Positions 24,004 to 33,121 are shown, numbered from the stretch's first letter. The stretch: 64,000 bases of DNA from Rubrivivax sp. (GCA_027487905.1 JAIYCR010000082.1:62001-126000); one strand, 5' to 3'. Notes: a model not told the origin generated them from the letters alone. Numbers and translations are program-made.

Positions 24004-24969
24004 TCAGTAGGCCTCGAACTCGAACAGCTGGCCGCGCAGGTCCTCGGGCTCGACCCGGATCAAGGGCTTGCCGCCGACCGCCTCGCTCTCGCTCACCCAG
24101 GTGAAGCGGGTGCCGCGGGCCTTCAGGTCCTCGGCCTTGGCCTCCAGGCCATGCACGGCGATGCGGATGTACCAGGGCCCGGGTCCCCAGGCGTTCAGGT
24201 AGGTGCCGGCGTCGCCGTTCCAGCGTGTGGCTTCGATGACGTCCAGGGACGCGCTGTTGGCCAGGGCGAAGCCCATCCGGGCGCGGCGGTAGCCTTCGGC
24301 CGGCAGGTGTTCGACCGCCGAGGCCGGCTCCCAGTCGAGGTTGCGCGAGCAGCAGCGCAGCGTCTCGTCCAGGTCGCGGACGAGGAAGCCACGGGCGGTG
24401 ACCCGGACCATGTCACCCGGCTTGAGATCGCGGGGCTGCGGCGCGGGCACGGCGAAGGTCTCGGCCGGCAGTTGCAGCGGCTCGGTGGGCATGACCTCGA
24501 TGCACAGCCCGCCGTCGACGTCCGGCCGGTAGCGCGGGTCCTCGGGCGTGCAGCCCATCCACATGCGGTCGAAGGGCATGTCGGGCGTGCGCCGGGCCAT
24601 GCGGAAGCGCAGCCGCCGACGCATCAGCTTGTCCATCAGGACGTCGAACTTCTCGCCCCGCATGGCCAGCACGATGCTGTGGGTGATCATCGGGCGGTGC
24701 GGGCCCTGGTAGGCCTTCAGGCTCTCCAGGAAATCGTGGAACATGGGGTCGCCGGCGTTGGGCTGGTCCAGGTGCCACTGCGGCTCCACGCGCGTGGGCG
24801 CGACGGCCAGCGACTTGTGCACCCGCAGGAAATGCGCGATGTAGGGATGACCGTCGAAGGCCTGGCGCCACTTCGGGTGTGCATGGATGCCCAGGCGATC
24901 GGCCAGAACCTTGGCCATGTCGTCGGGGTCGGCCAACATCATGTCGGCGGTCATCAGCAGATCGAACAA
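24004..24969 (-). CDS. Two-domain VOC (glyoxalase/dioxygenase-fold) protein
   Basis: A 321-residue cytoplasmic protein with a C-terminal vicinal-oxygen-chelate module (ARGFLVRDLDETLRCCSR, WYIRIAVHGLEAKAEDL, LRGQLFEFE) and an N-terminal region that resembles a second module (MITHSIVLAMRG, RPDVDGGLCIEVMP). VOC proteins include extradiol dioxygenases, glyoxalases and epimerases; the full extradiol His-His-Glu set is not evident to me. I place the start at TTG 24969 because GGAG lies seven bases upstream; ATG 24954 is the alternative. It sits between RND and crotonase genes. Confidence 0.75.
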   Translation of the reverse strand: MFDLLMTADMMLADPDDMAKVLADRLGIHAHPKWRQAFDGHPYIAHFLRVHKSLAVAPTRVEPQWHLDQPNAGDPMFHDFLESLKAYQGPHRPMITHSIVLAMRGEKFDVLMDKLMRRRLRFRMARRTPDMPFDRMWMGCTPEDPRYRPDVDGGLCIEVMPTEPLQLPAETFAVPAPQPRDLKPGDMVRVTARGFLVRDLDETLRCCSRNLDWEPASAVEHLPAEGYRRARMGFALANSASLDVIEATRWNGDAGTYLNAWGPGPWYIRIAVHGLEAKAEDLKARGTRFTWVSESEAVGGKPLIRVEPEDLRGQLFEFEAY

Positions 24970-25025
24970 GGGATGTCTCCAGGAGACGGGCGAGTCGCGG
25001 ATGCGTCCCGGCCCGGAAGGACGCC

Positions 25026-27467
25026 TCAGGCCGGCACGGCCTGCGGCGCGACGGGCTGCGGCTTCGGGTTGAGCAGGAAGTGCGACAGCGCCGGAATCAG
25101 CACCAGGGCGCCGACCATGTTCCACAGGAACATGAAGGCCAGCAGGATGCCCATGTCGGCCTGGAACTTGATGGGCGACCAGGCCCAGGTGATGACGCCC
25201 GCGGCCATCGTCACGCCCACCAGCGCGACGACGCGGCCGGTGAAGTCGAGCGACTTCCGGTAGGCCTCGGCCAGGCTGGCACCGCGGCGCTGCAGCGCGA
25301 TCTGGACACTGAGCAGGTACAGCGCGTAGTCCACGCCCACCCCGACGCCGACGGCGATCACCGGCAGCGTGGCCACCTTCAGCCCGATGCCCAGCCAGAC
25401 CATCAGCGCCTTGCACAGGATGGTGGTGATGACCAGCGGGATCATCGCCACGATGGTGGCGCGCACGCTGCGGAAGGTCACCAGGCACAGCAGCGCGGTG
25501 GCGCCGTAGACGGCGAGGTACATCTTGACGATGCCGCTTTCCACCTCGATGTTGGTGGCCGCCTCGATGCCGGCCGAGCCCGCCGCCAGCAGGAAGCGGG
25601 TGCCGTCCTTGACATCGGGCGCACTGTTGTAGCGGTTGGCGAAGTCCTCGCTGACCTTCAGCACGCGGGCCACCGTGTCGGCCTTGTGGTCGGTGAGGTA
25701 GGCCACGAGCGGCGACACCGAGCAGCTGGTGTTGGTGATATCGGGGCTGGCGATCATCGCCGCGCCGACCGCCGCATTGGTCAGGGCCTGGTCGCGGCTC
25801 AGCGTGAGCCACTTGCCGCTGCCTTCGGACAGCGCCGAGGTGATGAAGCGAGTGGTCTCGGCCAGCGAGGTCGTGGCCTGCACGCCCTCGGTGGCCCGCA
25901 GCTGCAGCGCCAGCTCGTCCATCAGACGCAGCGAGCCATACAGGCGGCAGCCATCGTCCGGCGTGACCATGATGGCGACGAACTGGTCGCTCGACAGCCC
26001 GTAGCGCGAGGTGATGTAGGCGTTGTCCAGGTTGTAGCGGGAGTCCTTGCGCAGCTCGGGTGCGCCCGGGTCGAGGTCGCCGATGCGCAGGTCCATCATC
26101 ACCACCGAGCTGATGGCCGTGACCACGGCGGACACCGCGATGGCCACCACCGCCCCGCGCCGCTCGGTGAGGCGGTCCAGCGCCGCCCACACCAACGCGC
26201 GTACGCCACGGTCGGCGTGCAGTTCACCCTCCTCGGCCAGCGCCCGCTGGGCGGCCGAAGCGCTGACGCCGATGTAGGACAAGGTGACCGGAATCAGCAC
26301 CAGCTTGGTGAAGATCAGCACCGTGACGCCGATGCTCGTGGTGATGGCCAGGTCCCGGATGACCGGAATGTCGATGATGACCAGCACCGCGAAGCCGACG
26401 ATGTTGGTCAGCAAGGCGGTGAGGCCGGCCATGAACAGGCGGCGGAAGGTGTAGCGGGCCGCCACGTACTTGTGGGTACCGCGCCCGACATCCTGCAGGA
26501 TGCCGTTCATCTTCTGCGCACCGTGGCTCAGGCCGATGGCGAAGATCAGGAAGGGCACGAGGATGGAGTAGGGGTCGAGCTCGTAGCCCAGCAGCTGCAT
26601 CAGGCCGAGCAGCCACACCACGCCGGCGATGGCGGTGGTCACCAGCAGCAGCGTGCTGCGCCAGCAGCGGGTGTAGAAGTAGACGAAGAAGCCCGCGATC
26701 AGCACCGACACCGCGAAGAACTGCATCACCTGCTTCAGGCCGTCGATGAGATCGCCGACGATCTTGCCGAAGCCGACGATGTAGACGCCGGTGCGTTCGC
26801 TTTCAAGCGAACGGATCTTCGACTCCAGCGCCTCGGAGAGCTCGCCGTAGTCCAGCGGCTTGCCGGTCTGCGGATGACGGTCCAGCAGGGGCACGACGAT
26901 CATCGACGACTTCAGGTCGTTGGCCACCAGGCTGCCCACGATGCCGGCGCGGGCCACGTTGCTGCGAAGCTGGTCGATGGACGCGGCGCTGCCGTCGTAG
27001 TTGGCCGGCATCACCGGCCCGCCGGTCACCCCCTCTTCGGTCACCTGGCGCCAGCGGACGATGGGCATCCACAGCGACTTCATCCACGAACGGTCCACCC
27101 CGGGGACGAGGAAGACGGCGTCGTTCGCCTTGCGCAGCACCTCCTGGTAGGCGGGGTCGAAGATGTCCCCGCCGCTGCGGTTCTCCACGACGATGCGGAT
27201 CGAATTGCCCAGCCCCGGAAGTTCCTTCTTGTACTTGAAGTAGTTCTGGATGTAGGGACTCGATGCCGGAATCATCCGTTCGAAGCTCGCGTTGACCTTG
27301 AGCTGCGCGGCGAAAAAGCCCAGTACCAGCGTGGCCACCCCGCACAGCAGCAGCACGGTGATGCGGTGGTTGAAGACCAGGCGTTCGAGCAGGCTCCCCG
27401 ACTGGGTGTCGAAATCAGCCGGATCGCGGACGACCGGCATGGTCACCGTCTGTGCAGGTCCACTCAT
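25026..27467 (-). CDS. RND/MMPL-type transporter
   Basis: An 813-residue inner-membrane exporter-superfamily protein. It has an N-terminal helix (ITVLLLCGVATLVLGFFAAQL) followed by a large soluble loop, a helix bundle (FFAVSVLIAGFFVYFY, PYSILVPFLIFAIGLSHGAQKM), a second large loop and a second bundle near the C-terminus (VGVGVGVDYALYL). The single chain with two halves matches the hydrophobe/MmpL-like branch rather than three-part AcrB pumps. Neighbouring DUF1302, DUF1329 and YCF48 genes suggest a trans-envelope path for a hydrophobic substrate. Confidence 0.92.
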   Translation of the reverse strand: MSGPAQTVTMPVVRDPADFDTQSGSLLERLVFNHRITVLLLCGVATLVLGFFAAQLKVNASFERMIPASSPYIQNYFKYKKELPGLGNSIRIVVENRSGGDIFDPAYQEVLRKANDAVFLVPGVDRSWMKSLWMPIVRWRQVTEEGVTGGPVMPANYDGSAASIDQLRSNVARAGIVGSLVANDLKSSMIVVPLLDRHPQTGKPLDYGELSEALESKIRSLESERTGVYIVGFGKIVGDLIDGLKQVMQFFAVSVLIAGFFVYFYTRCWRSTLLLVTTAIAGVVWLLGLMQLLGYELDPYSILVPFLIFAIGLSHGAQKMNGILQDVGRGTHKYVAARYTFRRLFMAGLTALLTNIVGFAVLVIIDIPVIRDLAITTSIGVTVLIFTKLVLIPVTLSYIGVSASAAQRALAEEGELHADRGVRALVWAALDRLTERRGAVVAIAVSAVVTAISSVVMMDLRIGDLDPGAPELRKDSRYNLDNAYITSRYGLSSDQFVAIMVTPDDGCRLYGSLRLMDELALQLRATEGVQATTSLAETTRFITSALSEGSGKWLTLSRDQALTNAAVGAAMIASPDITNTSCSVSPLVAYLTDHKADTVARVLKVSEDFANRYNSAPDVKDGTRFLLAAGSAGIEAATNIEVESGIVKMYLAVYGATALLCLVTFRSVRATIVAMIPLVITTILCKALMVWLGIGLKVATLPVIAVGVGVGVDYALYLLSVQIALQRRGASLAEAYRKSLDFTGRVVALVGVTMAAGVITWAWSPIKFQADMGILLAFMFLWNMVGALVLIPALSHFLLNPKPQPVAPQAVPA

Positions 27468-27503
27468 CGAAGATTCGTCCAGGTTGTGGGCAGCGTGCCG
27501 GCT

Positions 27504-28664
27504 TCAGCGCACCGCGTGGACGGCCCACTCGAGCGAGCCGGGCCCGTTCAGCCGCGCCACGGCGAGCCGCCGGTCGTCGGTGGCCACGGCACCCAGGATG
27601 GCCGGACCCGGCAGCCGGGGCAGGGAGCGGGCGCTGCGCGAGGCCAGATCGGCCAGCACCGCGTCCCCGTCCTGCGACACCAGCAGCACGCCGCTGGGCG
27701 TGTCCAGTGCAGCGATGAGGTTGCCCTCGACACCGGTCTTCACGGGATGCCAGCTGCTGCCGCTGTCGTCGCTGACGAAGGCATTGCCGCGCAGGCCATA
27801 GGCCAACAGGTGCTTGCCGACCAAGGTCACGCCGAAGAAGGTGCCCTTGTAGGGCGTCTCGACCCGCGCGAAGCGCCGGCCGTCATCGCTCAGCCGCAGC
27901 AGAAGGCCCTGTTCGCCGGCGATGTAGAACTGCCGGGCGTCGCCGCCCAGCGCATAGAGATGGTTGCGGAACTCGTTGTCCGCGTGCTCGAGCCAGGGTG
28001 CCCAGGTCTTGCCGCCGTCGGCGGTGTGCAGCATCAGCCCGAAGGCACCGACCGCCCAGCCCCGCTGGGCATCGATGAAGCGGATGTCCAGCAGCGGGGC
28101 AGGCCAGACGTCGGACGTGGCCGACTGCGACATCGCCGCCTCCACCTCGCGGGCAAGTTCAGGGTGGGTGGCCGCTGGATAGGCCTCGCGCAGCAGACGA
28201 AGCACGCTTCGACCATCGAGCACCCGCTGCCAGGTGGCCCCGGCATCGTCGGATCGCAGCGCCACCGCGTCATGGCCCACCGCCCACGCGACGGTGGGCG
28301 ACGCGAAGCGCACCGACACGAGGTCGGTGGACACGGGGCTTTTCACCTGCCGCCAGGTGACGGCTCCATCCTCGGACAGCAGGATCACGCCCCGGGACCC
28401 GACACTCAGGACGCGCTGGCCCTGCCGGTCGATGCTGAGCACGGCACGAACCGGAACGCCGCTGGCAGCGGCCTGCCCGCCCGGCGGCACGACCGCCTGG
28501 TCGAGCAGGTCGGGCAGCGCCTGGCGGCTGCCCGGCGCCACCGCGAGCGCCAGGCCGACCGCAAGCAGCAGGCCCGCACCGGCGACCCGGGCCGCCACCG
28601 GGCGCAGCAGCGCCCGGCAGGACTTCATCACGACCCGCCCCAGGGCCATGCGCTCAATGCTCAC
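27504..28664 (-). CDS. YCF48/BNR-repeat beta-propeller, exported
   Basis: A 386-residue beta-propeller. The N-terminus has a hydrophobic signal or anchor helix (VAGAGLLLAVGLALAVAPG), so it acts in the periplasm. Repeated BNR/YCF48 motifs of the SxDxGxTW type are visible: LSEDGAVTWRQV, RSDDAGATWQRV, HTADGGKTWAPW and VSDDSGSSWHPV. Start is taken at GTG 28664 with GGAG eight bases upstream; ATGs at 28649 and 28628 are possible. It is encoded between DUF1329 and RND genes, a common arrangement, and probably acts as a scaffold for that system. Role unproven. Confidence 0.88.
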   Translation of the reverse strand: MSIERMALGRVVMKSCRALLRPVAARVAGAGLLLAVGLALAVAPGSRQALPDLLDQAVVPPGGQAAASGVPVRAVLSIDRQGQRVLSVGSRGVILLSEDGAVTWRQVKSPVSTDLVSVRFASPTVAWAVGHDAVALRSDDAGATWQRVLDGRSVLRLLREAYPAATHPELAREVEAAMSQSATSDVWPAPLLDIRFIDAQRGWAVGAFGLMLHTADGGKTWAPWLEHADNEFRNHLYALGGDARQFYIAGEQGLLLRLSDDGRRFARVETPYKGTFFGVTLVGKHLLAYGLRGNAFVSDDSGSSWHPVKTGVEGNLIAALDTPSGVLLVSQDGDAVLADLASRSARSLPRLPGPAILGAVATDDRRLAVARLNGPGSLEWAVHAVR

Positions 28665-28712
28665 AGTTCACGCTCCGGGGGCAGGGCGTACAGCGTGCGA
28701 CGACCGGGATGG

Positions 28713-30080
28713 TCAGCGCTGCGTCTCGCGGGCGACGGTCGCCTCGGGCGCCATCTCGCGGTCCGGACGCGGCGCGACCACGCGGTAGCCACCGATGGCC
28801 ACGTCGTTCACGTAGGCGTAGTTGCCCTTGTTGAAGTCGTAGATCACCGTGCGGTTGGCGCTGGGCTGCATCTTGTCGTAGAGCTGGGTCCAGCCGTTGA
28901 AGATCGAACGGTACAGGGTTCCGTTCTGGTCCCACGCGTCATACAGACCGGCGCCGGTCTGGTCCTCGTCGAAGTAGTAGGTGCGCTTGGAGTAGGCGTG
29001 GCGCATGCCCGGCTTGAGCGTCGCCTCGATGACCCACACGCGGTGCAGCTCCCAACGCTCGCATTCCGGGTTCGCATGCTTGGGCATGATCGCCTGCTCG
29101 GACGAGCAGAAGAAGGTGCCCTTGTACGAGTTGTAGGGGATGAACATCTCCTTGCGGCCCGAGAGCTTGAAGTCGAAGCGGTCCATCTTGCCGGAGAAGA
29201 TGAAGAGTTCGTCGAAGAGCGTGACGCCGCCCTGGCTGGCCACCGGGGTGTCGTAGGCGAACTCGGGCGACAGCTTCACCCGGCGCTGACCGGGGGTGTA
29301 ACTCCAGGCCCGCCGACCCTTGCCGGCCTGGTCGATGTTGTCGATCAGGCCGGACATGGCGCCGGCCGACCGGGCCGGCGCGGTGGTGTAGGAGTAGGTG
29401 CGCAGCGAGATGGTCGTGTCGCGGTCGGGCATCGCCACCTGGTAGTAGGGAATCTCCAGCGCGGTGGCCTGCTGAGCGGTCAGCGTCGGCTTGCCCGAGG
29501 TGTCGATCACCCACGAGCGGTTGGCCGAGGTGGTGGTGAGGTTGTGGCCGCGATAACCGACCAGCTGGTTCCACATCGCCTCGAAACCGCTCTTGGGAAT
29601 CGGGAAGGGGAAGCCACCGGCACAGCCTGCGTCGATGGACAGGTTGTCGGCTCCGATCTTGCAGGTGGTCGCGTTGCGCACCGAGTTCTGCAGCACGAAG
29701 TCGGGGAAGGCCACCGTGCGGCGCGACGGGTAGATGTCCAGGTAGTAGGTGGTCGGGTTGGCCTTGAGCAGGGCCTTCTGGCCCTCGCTCAGGAACTTGT
29801 CGTACTGCGCCATGTTGCGCGCGTCGATGCGGAACAGCGGCTTGTCCGACTCGAAGGGGTCGACCCACAGCCCGCTGTCGGGCTTGAAGCCCGCCGGCGT
29901 GCCGCGATAGCCGCCGGTGTAAGGCGGGATGGTGCCCTCGGCGTTGCCGGCCCGGATGGCGCCGAACTCGGTGAGCGTGGTGCCGATCTGCCGGGCTTCC
30001 TCGGCGGTGACGGCAGCCAGGGCGGGAGCGCCGACGGCAAAGGCCAGCGCGGCGGCGAGGGTGATCTGCTGGAGTTTCAT
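28713..30080 (-). CDS. DUF1329 periplasmic/outer-membrane-associated protein
   Basis: A 455-residue exported protein. The signal peptide ends at APALA before AVTAEEARQ. The mature part has the DUF1329 pattern, including NMAQYDKFLSEGQKALLK, YLDIYPSRRTVAFPDF and MWNQLVGYRGHN shortened as key stretches, and the C-terminal block YYFDEDQTGAGLYDAWD. The family has a LolA/LolB-like fold prediction, so it may carry a lipid or other hydrophobic molecule across the periplasm. The gene follows DUF1302 with a 22-base gap. The ATG at 30080 starts the signal peptide. Confidence 0.93.
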   Translation of the reverse strand: MKLQQITLAAALAFAVGAPALAAVTAEEARQIGTTLTEFGAIRAGNAEGTIPPYTGGYRGTPAGFKPDSGLWVDPFESDKPLFRIDARNMAQYDKFLSEGQKALLKANPTTYYLDIYPSRRTVAFPDFVLQNSVRNATTCKIGADNLSIDAGCAGGFPFPIPKSGFEAMWNQLVGYRGHNLTTTSANRSWVIDTSGKPTLTAQQATALEIPYYQVAMPDRDTTISLRTYSYTTAPARSAGAMSGLIDNIDQAGKGRRAWSYTPGQRRVKLSPEFAYDTPVASQGGVTLFDELFIFSGKMDRFDFKLSGRKEMFIPYNSYKGTFFCSSEQAIMPKHANPECERWELHRVWVIEATLKPGMRHAYSKRTYYFDEDQTGAGLYDAWDQNGTLYRSIFNGWTQLYDKMQPSANRTVIYDFNKGNYAYVNDVAIGGYRVVAPRPDREMAPEATVARETQR

Positions 30081-30102
30081 GTCAGGTCTCTTTCGCTGTC
30101 GA

Positions 30103-31821
30103 TCAGAACGACGTCTTGTACGTGGCCACGATCCAGCCGCGGTCGGTCGCACCGAGCGAGCTGCCCAGGGAATTGCCGCCGATCAGGGCGCCGGTGGCCG
30201 TGTGGTACTTGCCCGGAACGCTGATGTCGGCGTAGCGCAGCGAGAACTCGTGCTTGGCCGAGTAGGTGGCCACCGCGCCGATGGAGAAGGAGCGCAGGTT
30301 CTCGAAGCCGCCGCCGCCGGTGGGCGCGGTGCCGCGAAGGCCGGCGTTGAAGGAGATCGGCAGCGACAGGTCCCAGGACGGCGCGATCTGGATCCACTGC
30401 GGCGCGAAGTTGACCGCGAGCTGCAGGAAGTTCTTCGTCGAGCAGGTGTAGCCGCGGTCCGCCACATCGGTGGCGGGCGCGCCGGCCGGCTTGGTGCAGC
30501 CGACGAAGCCCTCGCCGCGGAACAGGTTCTCTCCGGCCGTGATCTTCTGCAGGCGGCTGTAGGCCATCTCGACGATCAGGTTGCCGGTGTCCCACAGCGG
30601 CGTCTTGGGCAGCAGGTACAGGCCGTTGACGACCGCGTGCAGCGTGTCACCCTTGGCGCCGGTGCTGACCAGCGGGCTGTTGTAGGTGGCCACCGAGTTC
30701 AGGTGGGCGTTCTTGCGCATGGACAGGTCCATGCCCACGCTGACCGGGCCCACGCTGCGCGACAGGCTCAGGCCGATGAGCTTGGTGTCGGTGGGGTAGA
30801 CGAAGCGGAAGCTCGACGGCACGGTCGTGGCCGCGTTGCCCGGCACGAGCTGCGTGAAGCTCATGAACTGGATGCCGGTCTCGGGGTTGTAGTCGTTGAA
30901 CTCGCGGTAGTAGAGGCCCACCGTCGATTCGATGGGCGCGACGTCCCAGCGCAGACCCAGGCCCCAATTGCCGCGGTTGCCGGGCTCGAGGTTGTCGACC
31001 CGGTTGGCGGCGAAGCCGGTCGTGACGCCCAGGCGGTCGACGTTCGGCGAGGTGTCCGCTCCCATCAGGTAGGTGCCGCTGTTGGGCACCCGCGTGGGCT
31101 TCCACTCGAGGAAGTACTGGCCCATCAGGGACAGGTCGCCGGTGAGCTGCGCCTTGAACGACAGCTGGTTCAGCGGCAGGAACACTTCCTTGGTCTCGAT
31201 GCCGGGGCTGGCCACGGCCTTGACGCCGTCGATCGGCGCCTGGCCGTAGCTGATGGCGTGGCCGCCGATGAGCAGGCCCTCGCCCCAGACGAGCGCATGG
31301 CGACCCAACCGGGCGTTCACCGGGACCGGGCCCAGGTTGAGGTTGGCCCAGACGAAGGCGTCGAGCACCTCGGCCGAAGGGCCGTTGACGTAGCGCTTGA
31401 CCTTGTCGTTGTAGGTGTTGTTGAAGTAGCTGGTCGGCACGCGGCCGTTGCCACCGGGCGAGGTGACGGTCGCGTCGCGGTAGGCGGCGTCGTACCAGCC
31501 GGCAGCACTCACCCGCGCACCGAAGATGCGCTTGTAGTTGACGTCCATCTCGCCCAGCAGGTCGAAGCGGTTGGTGACGATGTCACCCTTGCCGAACTTG
31601 GCGTTGCTTTCGTCGTAGGACGTGCTGGCGAGGATGCGGGAGTCCTGCGACTCCACCCGCGTGCCCAGGTTGTAGCGCACCGTGGCGTCCAGGCGCAGCG
31701 TGAGATCGGGATTGCCGGTGTCGATTTCCGCCGCTCCCGCTGCGCCCATGCACAGAGCGAGCGCCGCGGCGATCGGGGTGTACCGGAAGCCCCGGCCGGA
31801 CTGGTGAGCGCGACTTGCCAT
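30103..31821 (-). CDS. DUF1302 outer-membrane protein
   Basis: A 572-residue exported beta-rich protein. Signal peptide: residues 1 to about 31, ending MGAAGAA before EIDTGNPD. The start of the mature chain (LTLRLDATVRYNLGTRVE), aromatic-rich amphipathic strands throughout and a C-terminal phenylalanine (WIVATYKTSF) fit an outer-membrane beta-barrel. First gene of the envelope operon; GGAG lies eight bases before the ATG. Together with DUF1329 it is a likely entry or exit port for the hydrophobic substrate. The family has no established biochemical function that I can cite. Confidence 0.93.
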   Translation of the reverse strand: MASRAHQSGRGFRYTPIAAALALCMGAAGAAEIDTGNPDLTLRLDATVRYNLGTRVESQDSRILASTSYDESNAKFGKGDIVTNRFDLLGEMDVNYKRIFGARVSAAGWYDAAYRDATVTSPGGNGRVPTSYFNNTYNDKVKRYVNGPSAEVLDAFVWANLNLGPVPVNARLGRHALVWGEGLLIGGHAISYGQAPIDGVKAVASPGIETKEVFLPLNQLSFKAQLTGDLSLMGQYFLEWKPTRVPNSGTYLMGADTSPNVDRLGVTTGFAANRVDNLEPGNRGNWGLGLRWDVAPIESTVGLYYREFNDYNPETGIQFMSFTQLVPGNAATTVPSSFRFVYPTDTKLIGLSLSRSVGPVSVGMDLSMRKNAHLNSVATYNSPLVSTGAKGDTLHAVVNGLYLLPKTPLWDTGNLIVEMAYSRLQKITAGENLFRGEGFVGCTKPAGAPATDVADRGYTCSTKNFLQLAVNFAPQWIQIAPSWDLSLPISFNAGLRGTAPTGGGGFENLRSFSIGAVATYSAKHEFSLRYADISVPGKYHTATGALIGGNSLGSSLGATDRGWIVATYKTSF

Positions 31822-31937
31822 TGCTTGTCTCCGTTGTGATCAACCTGTGGCCCCGCCGCCTGGCAGGGGCCGTCGCCCGCCTCGTGGCCACCCCTTCAAG
31901 GAGGGCGGTCGCACGGGCTTGAATTCTGACTACGGCA

Positions 31938-31961
31938 ACAAATTCTAGATAGAGAATTTGT
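31938..31961. promoter_or_regulatory. Perfect 9-bp-arm palindrome ACAAATTCT-N6-AGAATTTGT
   Basis: A 24-bp inverted repeat with perfect 9-bp arms and a 6-base centre, 117-140 bases upstream of the DUF1302 start. It has TetR-operator geometry but a different sequence from the AACTGAC family, so a second regulator may control the envelope operon. Confidence 0.7.
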
Positions 31962-32074
31962 GCGGCCGACGAGCGTTTCTACCTACCCCACCCGCACCGG
32001 CCTGCCCCGCACCGGCGCGGACCTCGGATCGAAGCCATGCACGACCGCCGCAGCCCTGACGTTGTCTCAAGCTG

Positions 32075-32093
32075 AACTGACTGTCAATCAGTT
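32075..32093. promoter_or_regulatory. AACTGAC-N5-GTCAGTT family operator (TetR promoter)
   Basis: AACTGACTGTCAATCAGTT: left arm perfect, right arm 6 of 7 against the consensus. It is 147 bases upstream of the TetR start at 32240, consistent with autoregulation. Confidence 0.7.
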
Positions 32094-32239
32094 TTCCGGG
32101 TCTCAAGGGAAAACGCCAACCCGGCACCGGATCGCGGCCCGTGCCGTCCTCGGGCGCTTGCACGGGGCGAGTGGCTGCGTCGGGCATGCACCAAGCCATG
32201 CCCGTACACTGGAATCATCGATCGCGCCCCTCCTGCACC

Positions 32240-33055
32240 ATGAACAGAGCTGACACCTCATCACCTGCCGAAACCAATCAGCAGGGTCAGACCCTCGGTC
32301 GAAAGGGACTGCAGACGCGGCGCAAGCTGATGGACTCCGCGCGCTCGCTGCTCGAGGTCTATTCGCCGGTGGAACTCACCGCGGTGTCCATCGCCAAGGC
32401 GGCGGGAACCTCGTCGGCGAGCTTCTACATGTACTTCGAGGATGTGCGCGACATCCTCTACGCGCTGGCCGTCGAAGCCGCAGCCGAGATGGCGGCCATC
32501 CACGAGACGGTGCGCCAGCCCTGGCAGCCTGCCGAGCTGTCCCGGCAGGCGGTGGAACTGGTGGAGCGCTTCAATGGCGTGTGGCAGCACCATCGCCAGA
32601 TCCTGCGCTTTCGCAACCTCGAAGCCGACCGCGGCGACCCCCGCTTCGAGGCGCTGCGCATGAGCACCTACGTGCCCTTCATCGATCTGCTCGCCCGCCA
32701 GTTGATGGCCGCGAGCCCGCCCGACCGGCCGCGGCCGAGCCTGAGCCAGGCCTTCGCGCTGGCCTCGGTCGTGCACGCGGCGATGGAACGCCTGGCCTCC
32801 ACCGACCCGGCCGTCGTGGCCCGCGGCGTGGGCGTGCAAAAGCTCAACGACGCGCTGGGACACGTGATCCAGGCGGTGTTCCATGCCGGCGCGCCGGTGG
32901 GCGCGACCACCGCCCGCACGGCAGCCCGCAAGGTGGAGCCCGCTGCGGCAGCGCCCTCCCCCACCCCGGCGGCGGCACCCGACGCCCCGCCGGGCGGCAA
33001 GGCGGCGGCCAAGTCGGCCCGGTCCGGCGTGCGGCGCCAGAAGCCGGCCGCCTGA
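32240..33055 (+). CDS. TetR family regulator with basic Ala/Pro tail
   Basis: A 271-residue regulator. The helix-turn-helix domain spans about residues 18-66: QTRRKLMDSARSLLEVY, then LTAVSIAKAAGTSSASFYMYFEDVRDILYAL. The ligand domain runs to about residue 215. The last 45 residues are Ala/Pro-rich and basic, with AAKSARSGVRRQKPAA at the end, which is unusual for TetR and may add non-specific DNA binding. The ATG at 32240 follows a long open frame without family similarity. An operator-family site lies upstream of it and seven more lie downstream across the cluster, so it is the leading candidate regulator. Confidence 0.92.
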   Translation: MNRADTSSPAETNQQGQTLGRKGLQTRRKLMDSARSLLEVYSPVELTAVSIAKAAGTSSASFYMYFEDVRDILYALAVEAAAEMAAIHETVRQPWQPAELSRQAVELVERFNGVWQHHRQILRFRNLEADRGDPRFEALRMSTYVPFIDLLARQLMAASPPDRPRPSLSQAFALASVVHAAMERLASTDPAVVARGVGVQKLNDALGHVIQAVFHAGAPVGATTARTAARKVEPAAAAPSPTPAAAPDAPPGGKAAAKSARSGVRRQKPAA

Positions 33056-33121
33056 CGCAGCCCGCCCTTCGGGGCGTGGGCCGCACCCGGCCCGACTGGA
33101 CGCCGGACGGCGTGCATGAGA

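Larger units (their letters stand above)
31822..32239. promoter_or_regulatory. 418-base divergent control region with two palindromes
   Basis: No gene is evident. It separates the DUF1302 operon (-) from the TetR gene (+). It is visibly more AT-rich than its surroundings near 31930-31965 and holds two distinct inverted repeats (31938-31961 and 32075-32093), listed separately. Promoters for both directions must lie here. Confidence 0.8.

Noticed and set aside
24879-30224. 1781-codon open frame on the plus strand
   Set aside because: It runs antisense across RND, YCF48 and DUF1329 genes, is rich in His, Arg, Gln and Gly, and has no domain; a high-GC shadow frame.
31834-31846. GTTG-TGAT-CAAC repeat before the DUF1302 gene
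   Set aside because: 4-bp arms next to the ribosome site; not distinguishable from chance.
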